From: Phycisphaerae bacterium
GTDB lineage: Bacteria > Planctomycetota > Phycisphaerae > Phycisphaerales > UBA1924
DNA: 64,000 nt
Reading direction: 5' to 3'
Assembly (NCBI GenBank): GCA_014192545.1
Contig: BJHL01000002.1
Coordinates: 636,863-700,862 of the forward strand
Of this stretch, positions 8,218 through 15,557 are shown one piece after another. The position numbers and the translations under genes are program-made. The notes beneath the pieces are model-generated. The model did not search any database. It was not told where the DNA came from and saw only the letters and a program-made list of their open reading frames with translations. The first letter of the stretch is position 1, and every line of letters starts with the position of its first letter.

Positions 8218-8574
8218 CTAGCCGCCGGAGGGTTTGGCGGGGTAGCCGAGCTTGGTGAAGTGTTGGACAAGTTTGTCGCGATGGTCGCCTTGGACTTCGA
8301 TGTCGCCTTCGGTGGTGACGGTGCCGCCTGCGCCGAGGGTGGATTTGAGTTGCTTGAGCAGCGTTTGTTTGTCGGCGTCGCGCATGGTGAGGCCGGCGAT
8401 GACGGTGACGAGTTTGCCTGCGCGTTTTTCGCGGCGGATGCGGACGGCGGCTTGCTTGGGGTTGACGACTTTGCCGTCTTTGTCGCGCGGGCAGGTGCAA
8501 GTGCCTAGCGGCTTTTGGCAAAGGTCGCAGGTGGCGGGGAGTTCGAAGGGGGTGCCGGAGAACAATCGCGACAT
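8218..8574 (-). CDS. SUI1/eIF1-like translation factor (YciH family)
   Basis: 118 residues from the ATG at 8574. The C-terminal half matches the bacterial SUI1 fold: VTVIAGLTMRDADKQTLL, LKSTLGAGGTVTTEGDIEVQGDHRDKLVQHFTKLGY. The N-terminus has a small Cys cluster CDLCQKPLGTCTC that may bind zinc, a feature seen in some YciH homologues. Bacterial YciH is thought to influence start-site fidelity on the 30S subunit. A longer reading from 8637 is possible, but the extra residues do not look like the family. A REP-like hairpin follows the stop. Confidence 0.88.
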   Translation of the reverse strand: MSRLFSGTPFELPATCDLCQKPLGTCTCPRDKDGKVVNPKQAAVRIRREKRAGKLVTVIAGLTMRDADKQTLLKQLKSTLGAGGTVTTEGDIEVQGDHRDKLVQHFTKLGYPAKPSGG

Positions 8575-8658
8575 GAAGGAAGAATAGCGAATGCACCAAG
8601 CAGGGGCATGAATGCGCAGACTGTCGGGACTTTTCAAAACTCCGTTCGTGGAATCAAT

Positions 8659-8687
8659 GAAAAACGGGACGGCTGATGCCGTCCCGT
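8659..8687 (-). terminator. Intrinsic terminator for the minus-strand lipoprotein operon
   Basis: Perfect 10-bp stem ACGGGACGGC / GCCGTCCCGT with loop TGAT. On the minus strand it is followed by TTTTTCATTG. It lies about 20 bp behind the stop at 8708. Confidence 0.85.
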
Positions 8688-8707
8688 GTACTCAATTTGG
8701 ATGTCAT

Positions 8708-9205
8708 CTACTTTGTGAAGAGATCGAGTTGCTCTTTGTCAGAGATATCGAAACAATGTTGTAGCACAGCCTTTGCCACCGATTTGCGATAGCGATCCGC
8801 TTTCGACAACGAGTCGGCAATGCGGTCGAGTGTTTGTTGACGAAAAAGTTGATCTTCTGGCGTATTACTGCCAGCAGATGCGTTCAAAATTGCGAGGTCA
8901 GCATTCAACTCTCCAATCGCATTCTTGAACTCAACGACTCCTGCTTTGCTCACACGATCTCTGGCGGCAGCGGAGGTGCTCTTGTGATAGTAGACAGCTT
9001 CAAGCATCGCTTGCCATTCAACAACAGAGTCGCGCTGCTTGAGGAGTTGGGCCAACTGATCGCTAGACGTCGCAACAGGAGTTGCGAGTGGTTTTTCCTG
9101 AGTCAGTTGAGCTGAAGCGCTCTTTGAATAGAGAGCCACGCCGCTCGTCAGAACAACTCCGAAGCAGACGGTTGCGATGGTCTTAGCGAGGAACCGATTG
9201 TTCAT
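8708..9205 (-). CDS. Small exported protein of unknown function
   Basis: 165 residues with a signal peptide (MNNRFLAKTIATVCFGVVLTSGVALYSKSASAQ). The mature part is helical and Gln/Lys/Asp-rich (LAQLLKQRDSVVEWQAMLEAVYYHKS, LNADLAILNAS), with one cysteine near the C-terminus. No family recognised. Its ATG at 9205 lies inside the end of the upstream dockerin lipoprotein gene (23-bp overlap), so the two are co-translated and probably act together. A terminator follows. Both genes have less GC-biased third positions than the neighbours, suggesting a different origin. Confidence 0.75.
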   Translation of the reverse strand: MNNRFLAKTIATVCFGVVLTSGVALYSKSASAQLTQEKPLATPVATSSDQLAQLLKQRDSVVEWQAMLEAVYYHKSTSAAARDRVSKAGVVEFKNAIGELNADLAILNASAGSNTPEDQLFRQQTLDRIADSLSKADRYRKSVAKAVLQHCFDISDKEQLDLFTK

Positions 9206-10328
9206 AGTTGAAATCCTCCCAGAACTTGTCAATGTCACTCTGATTCCACACACCATCCACGGTAGCATCGGCACGAACGCCCTGAATGTTGTAGTCGGCC
9301 AAGAATGCTGCATAGTCGGCAGTCGTGAGTGCTCCATCAAGGTTGAAGTCAGCAAGCTTGGAGTAGGGGCGGGGGAATGCCTGACGCAAGTATGACCAGT
9401 CGATGTCAATCACGAGTTCGCGTGCGGCATTTGCCTTGATAGGCAGTTTCACGTAGTTTGTTCCGTGAATTTGGTTGAGCCAAGGATCTGCATCAGGCTG
9501 GAAAGTGATCCAAAGCTCGATCGTACCAGTCCCGCCGGGACCCATCACGATTTTTGAGTCCTGACTGCCGTCGATGACGCCGAAAATCTTGCCGAGTGGA
9601 GTCACAAACTTCACACTGCCACCCTTGACCGGCGTGATCTTGTTGATTCCTTCGTCGTTGCAACTGCTGAGTTGCAGTTCGATATCGACATCTGCGTCGT
9701 ACTGGACAAAGTCTCGTTCGACGCTTGCGGTGCCTCGAATCAAAATTTCATCGCTCACACAGGGCGTGGGCGGCAGAGTCAGAGCCGTGTTGTTACCAGT
9801 GGTACCACCGCCGGGTTGGATCGCTGGATTAGGCGGAGTCGTAATTGGCATTTCGTCGGGTTTGAGCAGCCGAAGATCCAGCTTTCCTTTCTCCTCTTGT
9901 TCTCTGATCAAACGCTCAAGAAGTTCAATCACCTCCTTGAGATCTGGGAATTGAGGCAGCAGCCCGAGCAGACGCTCGCGAAGGGCTTTCAATGCGTCCA
10001 ATTCGACTTGCCAGCGATTGTTAGTCGCAGCGTCTTCTGCCTTGATGAGCAACTCTCGTGACCGCAAGTACGATTCGCGAATTTGCTGGGTACACAGCTG
10101 AGGATTTGAATCAGAGCGACATGCAACCAGCTGATTGAAGAACCAGTCATCGAGGTCCTTCAGACGCTTTTTGTAGCTCTCACGAATCTCCGGGAGAGTT
10201 GGCGCGCTGGCGCAACCCGATAGTATGGTTGACGACGCAGCCGTAGCAAACGCCAGAAGAGCAACACAAGATGCTTTTCTGAGGCTGAGGCCGAACTTCG
10301 GTTTGATTGACACATCTGCACGCTTCAT
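9183..10328 (-). CDS. Dockerin-like (EF-hand) lipoprotein, unusual composition
   Basis: 381 residues from the ATG at 10328, which has GAGGAGG four bases upstream. The hydrophobic N-terminus ends in a lipobox-like ILSGCASA. Residues about 25-150 are strongly helical and charged (RESYKKRLKDLDDWFFNQL, LDALKALRERLLGLLPQFPDLKEVIELLERL). A middle region looks beta-rich. The C-terminus has two Ca-binding-loop-like segments, ADFNLDGALTTADYAAFLADY and DATVDGVWNQSDIDKFWEDF, in the spacing of a type I dockerin. This differs from the Cys-containing GC-type repeats elsewhere in the window. Ligand and cohesin partner unknown. Confidence 0.75.
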   Translation of the reverse strand: MKRADVSIKPKFGLSLRKASCVALLAFATAASSTILSGCASAPTLPEIRESYKKRLKDLDDWFFNQLVACRSDSNPQLCTQQIRESYLRSRELLIKAEDAATNNRWQVELDALKALRERLLGLLPQFPDLKEVIELLERLIREQEEKGKLDLRLLKPDEMPITTPPNPAIQPGGGTTGNNTALTLPPTPCVSDEILIRGTASVERDFVQYDADVDIELQLSSCNDEGINKITPVKGGSVKFVTPLGKIFGVIDGSQDSKIVMGPGGTGTIELWITFQPDADPWLNQIHGTNYVKLPIKANAARELVIDIDWSYLRQAFPRPYSKLADFNLDGALTTADYAAFLADYNIQGVRADATVDGVWNQSDIDKFWEDFNYEQSVPR

Positions 10329-10412
10329 AGAACCTCCTCGCGGGCACAACGAGGTTGTATTGATTACGACACATAACCAATACCCCCTCAAGTTGAGCGA
10401 CAGTTCGCAACC

Positions 10413-10425
10413 GGGGGGGGGGGGG
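10413..10425. repeat. Homopolymer of 13 G
   Basis: Thirteen consecutive G in the intergenic region upstream of the dockerin lipoprotein (start 10328, minus strand) and the pseudopilin gene (plus strand). Such tracts are prone to slipped-strand length change and to sequencing error. Confidence 0.9.
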
Positions 10426-10561
10426 ATTCATTTGCTGTGAAAAAAATGCGAAATAATTCGCTATGCCTGAATGCAACGCGGTAGTTCACAGTCATTGGCC
10501 GCGACTCCGATCGCGGCCTTGGCGGAGACCTCGGGACAGGGGCGGGGAACTATATTTGTGG

Positions 10562-11467
10562 ATGAGGATGACACGAATTCCGAATCGAGTGGGTCGGGGG
10601 TTCACGTTGATTGAGCTGTTGGTGGTCATTGCGATCATCGCGTTGCTGATTGGGATTTTGATTCCGGCGTTGGGCAGTGCGCGGCGGAATGCACGTACGC
10701 TGGCGTGTGCGGCGAATCTTCGTGGGAGTGGGCAGGGGCTGGTGTTGTACAACAACGATCATCGCGAGTTGGTGATTCCTTCGTACAACATGACGGACAC
10801 GAACGGTGCGACGCCGCTTGATGGGTGGGGGCCGATTTTGGATCGCGATGGGTACATGAGCAGCGGGTCGTATGCGAAGAGCAATCCGTTTTATTGTCCG
10901 GAGACGGTGGATGTTGAAGGTGTCGCGAGTGGGCAGACGGGGACGGATCCGCAAAATCCGAAGGGGTGGCTGGAGTGGCCATTTCTCCGCACTGGCAGTG
11001 CCAACATCTCGCAGATCATCGAGGAGCGCGGGTTTACGAAACTAATTCGCGTGTCGTATTGGATCAACGCGGCGAACCCGATTGGTGCATCGACGGCGAT
11101 TGTGCCGGATGAGTTTTATACTGGGTCGGTTGGGTATGGACCTTCTCCTGCGGGGGAGTTCATCAAGGCGACGAAACTGAGCGCGATTGTGCGGCCCACG
11201 CAGCTCATTGCGCTCGCGGACGGGATTTATGCAGGGCGGCAGCGGGATAATCAGATTGGCATGACGAACTCGCGCATCGGGTATCGGCATCCGGGCAAGA
11301 ACAGCACGGCGAATGCGGCGTTTGCGGATGGGCATGTGCAAGGCATCGGCGGGAAAGATTTTCCGCGGGCGCTGGGTGGGAGCAATGTGGTGGCGGAAGT
11401 GAACGCGGAGAACAGCAATGGGAAGCCGAGCGTGTATGCGAATCCGGAGAAGCGGTTGGGGTTGTAG
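10562..11467 (+). CDS. Type II secretion-like pseudopilin (prepilin-type N-terminal cleavage domain)
   Basis: About 301 residues. A short basic leader precedes the prepilin motif GFTLIELLVVIAIIALL, with cleavage expected after Gly and the conserved Glu at +5. The body is globular, and a C-terminal YRHPG..N-A-A-FADGHV motif is typical of the large planctomycete family of exported pseudopilin-like proteins (DUF1559 / H-X9-DG type). Their role is unsettled; some may be secretion or surface components. Start chosen as the ATG at 10562 (MRMTRIPNR); the ATG at 10568 is equally possible, and the frame remains open to 10463 without family-like sequence. The stop is followed by an octamer array. Confidence 0.88.
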   Translation: MRMTRIPNRVGRGFTLIELLVVIAIIALLIGILIPALGSARRNARTLACAANLRGSGQGLVLYNNDHRELVIPSYNMTDTNGATPLDGWGPILDRDGYMSSGSYAKSNPFYCPETVDVEGVASGQTGTDPQNPKGWLEWPFLRTGSANISQIIEERGFTKLIRVSYWINAANPIGASTAIVPDEFYTGSVGYGPSPAGEFIKATKLSAIVRPTQLIALADGIYAGRQRDNQIGMTNSRIGYRHPGKNSTANAAFADGHVQGIGGKDFPRALGGSNVVAEVNAENSNGKPSVYANPEKRLGL

Positions 11468-11469
11468 AA

Positions 11470-11503
11470 GAAGTGACGAAGTGACGGAGTGACGGAGTGC
11501 GGG
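11470..11503 (+). repeat. Octamer tandem array GAAGTGAC behind the pseudopilin stop
   Basis: Units GAAGTGAC twice, GGAGTGAC, GGAGTGCGGG, starting 2 nt after the TAG. Same family and orientation as at 4484. Confidence 0.88.
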
Positions 11504-11525
11504 AACGGGGGACTGGGGTGGATTC

Positions 11526-11561
11526 ATCCGGACCTTCGCGGAGCCTCAGGTCCGGCGTCGG
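11526..11561. repeat. REP-like hairpin element, copy 2
   Basis: Stem CCGGACCT / AGGTCCGG around TCGCGGAGCCTC, then CGTCGG. It lies between the pseudopilin octamer array and the promoter of the RNA-binding protein gene. Confidence 0.85.
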
Positions 11562-11604
11562 GTGGGCGTCGGGTGGGCTGTCGTTTTCTTGACAAGCCTC
11601 TTTG

Positions 11605-11613
11605 TGGTATAAT
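11605..11613 (+). promoter_or_regulatory. Extended -10 promoter for the RNA-binding protein gene
   Basis: TG-G-TATAAT is a full extended -10 element. A perfect TTGACA lies at 11589-11594, but only 13 bp upstream, so the extended -10 probably compensates. It predicts a 5' untranslated region of about 110 nt. Confidence 0.65.
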
Positions 11614-11625
11614 ACTTTGCGATTT

Positions 11626-11713
11626 GTCAGGTTTCGCCCATGTGGGCCGTTCGTGTCGGGTCGTCGGTGCTTCCACTCTGCCCGGGTTCAAGCATTCGTC
11701 AGGTTTCGGGCAT
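11626..11713 (+). repeat. Paired 16-nt direct repeat in the 5' leader of the RNA-binding protein gene
   Basis: GTCAGGTTTCGCCCAT at 11626-11641 and GTCAGGTTTCGGGCAT at 11698-11713 match at 14 of 16 positions, 72 bp apart, both in the transcribed leader. Possible autoregulatory protein-binding sites (inference). Confidence 0.7.
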
Positions 11714-11728
11714 TTTGGAGTGGAGCGC

Positions 11729-12202
11729 ATGAAGCTCTACGTTGGTAATTTGCCTTTCCGTGTCACCGAAGACTCACTGCGTCAGGCGTTTGAACAGTTC
11801 GGTGAAGTTGTCAGCGCCATCCTGGTGATGGACCGCGAAACCGGCCGGCCCCGCGGCTTTGGTTTCGTTGAGTTCAAGGATCGCGCTGGCGGCGAAGCTG
11901 CCATCAACGGCATGCACGGCAAGGCCTTTGAAGGCCGCGACCTCACTGTGAACGAAGCCAAGCCGCGTGAAGAACGCAGCGGTGGCGGCGGCGGTGGTGG
12001 TGGCCGTGGCGGCTGGGGTGGTGGTGGCGGCGGCGGCGGCGGTGGTCGCGGCGGCTGGAGCGGCGGCGGTGGTGGCGGCGGCGGCGGTGGCCGTGGCGGC
12101 GATCGCGGCGGCTGGAGTGGTGGCGGCGGCGGTGGTGGTGGTCGCGGTGGCGATCGCGGCGACCGCGGCGGCGACCGTGGCGAACGCGGCGGCGGCTGGT
12201 AA
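11729..12202 (+). CDS. RRM RNA-binding protein with glycine-rich tail
   Basis: 157 residues. Residues 1-80 are one RNA recognition motif with RNP2 (KLYVGNLPF) and RNP1 (RGFGFVEF). The remainder is a Gly/Arg/Trp low-complexity tail of GGGGRGGWGG and RGGDRGG units. This resembles the cyanobacterial Rbp proteins and eukaryotic glycine-rich RNA-binding proteins, which act in cold response and RNA localisation or turnover. The RGG-like tail is a candidate for extra RNA binding or phase separation (inference). ATG at 11729 with GGAG upstream. Long leader with paired repeats; strong terminator downstream. Confidence 0.93.
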   Translation: MKLYVGNLPFRVTEDSLRQAFEQFGEVVSAILVMDRETGRPRGFGFVEFKDRAGGEAAINGMHGKAFEGRDLTVNEAKPREERSGGGGGGGGRGGWGGGGGGGGGGRGGWSGGGGGGGGGGRGGDRGGWSGGGGGGGGRGGDRGDRGGDRGERGGGW

Positions 12203-12252
12203 GCTGCTGGCATCGAGCCAACTCGCAACACCTAACAACCTCATATGAAAGA

Positions 12253-12287
12253 ACAAGCCCGCAGGAAACTGCGGGCTTGTTTGTTTC
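12253..12287 (+). terminator. Strong intrinsic terminator of the RNA-binding protein gene
   Basis: Perfect 12-bp stem ACAAGCCCGCAG / CTGCGGGCTTGT with GAAA tetraloop, followed by TTGTTT. Confidence 0.93.
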
Positions 12288-12473
12288 TCGGCGATTGCGC
12301 GACAACGTTCGTGGATTGCCATGGTTTGGCGTCTTTTCAGGAACGTGCGGGCAGGTTGGTGCGTATACGGTCTCCAACTGATGTATTGCGTTCCTTGGAA
12401 CGCGACAATGCACGGCGTTCTCAGTCGCCGAATGCCGCCGGGAAACGGCGACGCCCGAACAATCGGAGCAGCC

Positions 12474-13607
12474 ATGTGTACAAGAAAATGCAGCGACTCA
12501 GCGTTTTGTGGGGGCCGAACTTTTTGCTTTGCAACTGTGGCGATGATTTTGACACTTGCTTCTCCGCTTGCGCGGGCGCAGAGCAGCGACGCCGAATCGC
12601 CCGCCTCGATTGAAACGAGTGACAGCCCCGAGTGGATGCGGAAGCTGAAGATTTTGCCGACGAGCGACACGGCGATCAAACTCGCGGATCAGGTGAAGAC
12701 GCGCGAGCAGAAGGACAAGGACTTGCGGCGGATTCGTGCAAAGCATTTTGGCACGATGCAGAAGGTTGAGATTCGCGAAGCGGGGATTGCGAAACTCGCG
12801 GAGTACAACGATCCGGCGTTGTATCCGCTGATGGTGGAGCTGTTTGAAAAAGAGAAAAACGATGTTCGCACGGCGATGCTGGACATGTTTACGAAAGCCG
12901 AGAGCGACGCGGGCGATGCGACGCTGACGTGGCATGCGATTTTTGGGCGCGATGAATGGATGCGGGAGAACTGCCGGGCTCGGTTGCGTGGGCGGCTGCG
13001 CGATATTGAGACGGGGAACATCACGCATGACAATGTGAAGCTGGTGTTGTATGAGGCGCTGCGCTCCCCCACTGCTAAGCATCGGGCGGCGGCGGCGCAG
13101 ATGGCGGATGCGCTCAACTTTGTGGAGATGATTCCGTGGTTGGCTGCGGCGCAGCTGAGTGCGGAGACGCGGGCGCCTGAGCGGCCTGGCGCGCTGGCGT
13201 GGATTTTGGTGGGGCAGCAGACTGCGTTTGTGAGTGATTTGGAGCCGATTGTGGCGGATAGCGCGGTGGCGTTTGATCCGCAGATCAGCACGATTACGAC
13301 GGGGACGATGATTCGCGTGGATGATGCGGCGGTATCGACGACGCGGTACATCTATAACTTTGATGTACACAACAGCCTGGTGAATATGTCAACTCGCAAC
13401 TGGGGGCAGGGCACTGCGACGCTGGGGTTTGACTATCGCAAGTGGAAAGAGTGGTATGAGTTGACGTTTGAGCCTTATTGGCAGAAAAAGCAGATGGAAG
13501 TGGTGAAAGCGCATGTGACGCAGAAGACTGCTGAGGAAAGTGCGAACCCGCCACCACCCAAGGCTGAGCCTGGGAATGGCGGCGAGCAAAAGGCTGAGCC
13601 GAAGTAA
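12474..13607 (+). CDS. Exported HEAT-like repeat protein
   Basis: 377 residues from the ATG at 12474, with GGAG six bases upstream. A signal peptide with several cysteines ends near PLARAQS. The mature N-terminal half is helical and resembles HEAT/armadillo repeats (IAKLAEYNDPALYPLMVELF, VRTAMLDMFTKAE, VKLVLYEALRSPTAKHRAAAAQMADAL). The second half is beta-rich (ISTITTGTMIRVDDAAVSTTRYIY). The C-terminus is Pro/Lys/Glu-rich (NPPPPKAEPGNGG). Exported HEAT proteins are common in planctomycetes; function unknown. The longer frame from 12321 was rejected because it passes through the preceding leader without family-like sequence. Confidence 0.75.
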   Translation: MCTRKCSDSAFCGGRTFCFATVAMILTLASPLARAQSSDAESPASIETSDSPEWMRKLKILPTSDTAIKLADQVKTREQKDKDLRRIRAKHFGTMQKVEIREAGIAKLAEYNDPALYPLMVELFEKEKNDVRTAMLDMFTKAESDAGDATLTWHAIFGRDEWMRENCRARLRGRLRDIETGNITHDNVKLVLYEALRSPTAKHRAAAAQMADALNFVEMIPWLAAAQLSAETRAPERPGALAWILVGQQTAFVSDLEPIVADSAVAFDPQISTITTGTMIRVDDAAVSTTRYIYNFDVHNSLVNMSTRNWGQGTATLGFDYRKWKEWYELTFEPYWQKKQMEVVKAHVTQKTAEESANPPPPKAEPGNGGEQKAEPK

Positions 13608-13640
13608 GCGTGGCGTGAAAATGGAAAGCGTGAACGAACG

Positions 13641-13676
13641 AGCCGGATGCGAGTGAGTCGCGTCGGGCTTGTTTTC
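13641..13676 (+). terminator. Intrinsic terminator between convergent genes
   Basis: Stem AGCCGGATGCGA / TCGCGTCGGGCT (one mismatch, one G-U), loop GTGAG, then TGTTTT. It serves the HEAT-like gene and may also act on the opposing acpS transcript. Confidence 0.7.
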
Positions 13677-13722
13677 ATTTGGCGATGGGTGTGTGGATGA
13701 ACGCTGCGCGATTACAACGCAG

Positions 13723-14256
13723 TTACCAGGCGATGGCGACGGCGGCGGCGACTTCTTTGGTATGCGTCAGCGAGATTTCCCAGTGGGAGAGGCCGCGAGA
13801 ATCTGCGATTTTTGCGGCGTTTGCGGTGAGTTTGATGACGGGCTTGCCGGTGGGGAGTGTGACGACTTCGATGTCGCGCCAGGAGATGCCGCTGGTGAGG
13901 CCTGTGCCGAGAGCTTTCATGACGGCTTCTTTGCAGGCAAAGCGAGCGGCGAGATGTTGTGCGCGGTTGCGGCGGCCTGCACTGTGGGCGACTTCGCCCG
14001 GTGTGAAGACACGGTCGAGGAACTTGGTTGGATGCTGCTTGAGGAGTTGGTCGACGCGGGCGACGTGTTCGAGGTCGATGCCGAGGGAGATGGAGGGGGC
14101 GAGGGTGCGCGCGAGGGAGGTGAGGGCGAGGTTTTTTTTGGTGGCGGTGCGCGGGGGGGGCGATTTTCGCTGCGCGTAGCGCTTGCGTGATGTTGCGCGG
14201 GGGTTTGAATCGAGCGCTTGCGCCCTCGTGTTCTTAGGTTTTTTTGGGTTTCCCAT
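13723..14256 (-). CDS. acpS: Holo-[acyl-carrier-protein] synthase
   Basis: 177 residues; transfers 4'-phosphopantetheine from CoA to ACP. Conserved elements: LGIDLEHVARVD with the metal-binding Asp, FTPGEVAHS, and AARFACKEAVMKALGTGL with the Glu and Lys of the active site, then WRDIEVV and SLTHTKEVAAAVAIA. Typical AcpS is about 120-130 residues and begins just before GIDL. Here the only in-frame ATG adds a basic extension of about 57 residues rich in Lys/Arg/Pro. The start overlaps the fmdB-like gene by 23 bp. It is the last gene of the chaperone cluster. Confidence 0.88.
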   Translation of the reverse strand: MGNPKKPKNTRAQALDSNPRATSRKRYAQRKSPPPRTATKKNLALTSLARTLAPSISLGIDLEHVARVDQLLKQHPTKFLDRVFTPGEVAHSAGRRNRAQHLAARFACKEAVMKALGTGLTSGISWRDIEVVTLPTGKPVIKLTANAAKIADSRGLSHWEISLTHTKEVAAAVAIAW

Positions 14257-14650
14257 CGGGCTTGCTCTTGGGGGCGGGCTTGCTTTCGGGCTTTGATTCA
14301 GACTTCGCGGCTGACTTGTTGTCGCCAGATTTTGATTCGGTGTACTTTGTGTCTGAGGACTTTGTGTCTGAGGACTTGGTCTCGCCGGGTTTTGCTTCGC
14401 TGGTTTTAGTGTCAGCCGATTTCGTTTCGGTGGGCTTGTCGGCGTCGGCGGCTTTCTTGTAACCTTCGGTGCGGTAGTCGGTCTGATAGAAGCCTGAGCC
14501 TTTGAAGATGATCGCGCCGCCGGTACCGATGAGGCGTTCGAGCTTGGGCTTTTTGCATTTGGGACAAGTGCGCAGCGACTTGTCTTTCATGCTTTGGAAT
14601 TGTTCAAAAGTGTGACCGCAGGCGGTGCAGCGGTAGTCGTAGGTGGGCAT
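14234..14650 (-). CDS. FmdB-family zinc-ribbon protein with Lys/Ser/Thr-rich tail
   Basis: 138 residues. The N-terminal PTYDYRCTACGHTFEQFQSM..CPKCKKPKLERLIG is the standard FmdB zinc ribbon with two Cys pairs. Homologues usually stop soon after residue 70, and a GxGFYxTDYR motif is also present. Here the last 70 residues are low complexity with repeated TKSxDTK and ESKP units, likely disordered. The family is named from formamidase operons but its function is unsettled, with regulatory and ribosome-associated roles proposed. It sits between grpE and acpS. Confidence 0.88.
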   Translation of the reverse strand: MPTYDYRCTACGHTFEQFQSMKDKSLRTCPKCKKPKLERLIGTGGAIIFKGSGFYQTDYRTEGYKKAADADKPTETKSADTKTSEAKPGETKSSDTKSSDTKYTESKSGDNKSAAKSESKPESKPAPKSKPDGKPKKT

Positions 14651-14727
14651 ATGAAATCGATAAAGTGGAGAGCGAAAAGCGATAAGTGGGGAAAAAGACG
14701 CGAGGTTTTTGGACGGTAATGCGGGAC

Positions 14728-15414
14728 TTAGCTGGGCGCGACGACGACTTTGGCGGCGCGAAGGACTCGGTCGTCGGCGTTGGGCATCATGAGGGCGTAG
14801 CCGGGTTGGAAGACTTCGACGATGTTGCCTGGCTCGACACCTTCGGCGGCGCGGAGCATGAGGGCTTCGTGCTTGCCGGGCATGAACTCGTCGTTGATGG
14901 CGGGATTGATGAGACGCACGCCGTGTTGCTGGAGAACTTTGAGCAGTTCTTCGCGAATGACCTTGACGCCTTCGAGCACTTGCTCGCCGGCGGATGTTGT
15001 TGCGGTTTGCTTGAGAGCCATGTCGAAGTGGTCCATGACGGGGACCAGATTTTGCACGACGGTTGCGATGCCCTGCTGCTTGGCGGCGATTTCATTCTTG
15101 AATGAACGATTCTGGTAGTTCTGGAAATCAGCCATCAAACGCAGGCCCTTGTTGCGTTCGTTGTCGACGGCCATTTCGAGCTCGCCTATGCGTGCGACAA
15201 GTTGATCAACGTCGAGACCGTCGGAGATGTCGTGGACATCTTCGGGACGGGGCATTTCGCGATCATCGAGTGGTTGTTCGTTTGGTTGCACTGATTGGTC
15301 CTCGGTCTTGTGCTTGGTCTGGTGCTTGGTCGTTTGGTGGGTCTTGTGCTCGGGCTTGTACTCGCGCGGGTTGCTTGGCGAATCGCCCGAGTTTGGTTTC
15401 TTCTTCCAGAACAC
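14728..15414 (-). CDS. grpE: GrpE, nucleotide exchange factor of DnaK
   Basis: 228 residues from a GTG at 15414 with AGGAG five bases upstream. The first 75 residues are polar and probably disordered (EHKTHQTTKHQTKHKTED). A long helix follows (VDQLVARIGELEMAVDNERNKGLRLMADFQNYQNRS), and then the C-terminal beta domain with VLEGVKVIREELLKVLQQHGV and PGNIVEVFQPGYAL. It releases ADP from DnaK; dnaK itself is not in this window. Located directly downstream of dnaJ, separated by 143 bp containing a REP-like hairpin. The frame is open to 15561 but the upstream residues are not family-like. Confidence 0.92.
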   Translation of the reverse strand: MFWKKKPNSGDSPSNPREYKPEHKTHQTTKHQTKHKTEDQSVQPNEQPLDDREMPRPEDVHDISDGLDVDQLVARIGELEMAVDNERNKGLRLMADFQNYQNRSFKNEIAAKQQGIATVVQNLVPVMDHFDMALKQTATTSAGEQVLEGVKVIREELLKVLQQHGVRLINPAINDEFMPGKHEALMLRAAEGVEPGNIVEVFQPGYALMMPNADDRVLRAAKVVVAPS

Positions 15415-15515
15415 TTGCGCTCCTGACGCCTGACCTGAGGCTTTGCAGCGATCAAGGTGAGGGTATGAGAGTTGTTTGGCGACTGCGGTCAAGAGTGGTG
15501 GATTGCATCGGAAAC

Positions 15516-15551
15516 ATCCGAACCTTCGCAGAGCCTCTGGGCCAGCGTCGG
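15516..15551 (-). repeat. REP-like hairpin element, copy 3 (degenerate)
   Basis: ATCCGAACCTTCGCAGAGCC followed by TCTGGGCCAGCGTCGG. The stem is weaker than in the other copies. It starts 6 nt behind the dnaJ stop. Confidence 0.75.
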
Positions 15552-15557
15552 CGGCGA

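Noticed and set aside
11589-11613. Classical -35/-10 promoter TTGACA...TATAAT before the RNA-binding protein gene
   Set aside because: The spacer is only 13 bp, far from 17; the extended -10 interpretation was kept instead.
12321-12473. Upstream extension of the HEAT-like exported protein
   Set aside because: It would bury the signal peptide behind 51 residues without conservation pattern; GGAG precedes the ATG at 12474.
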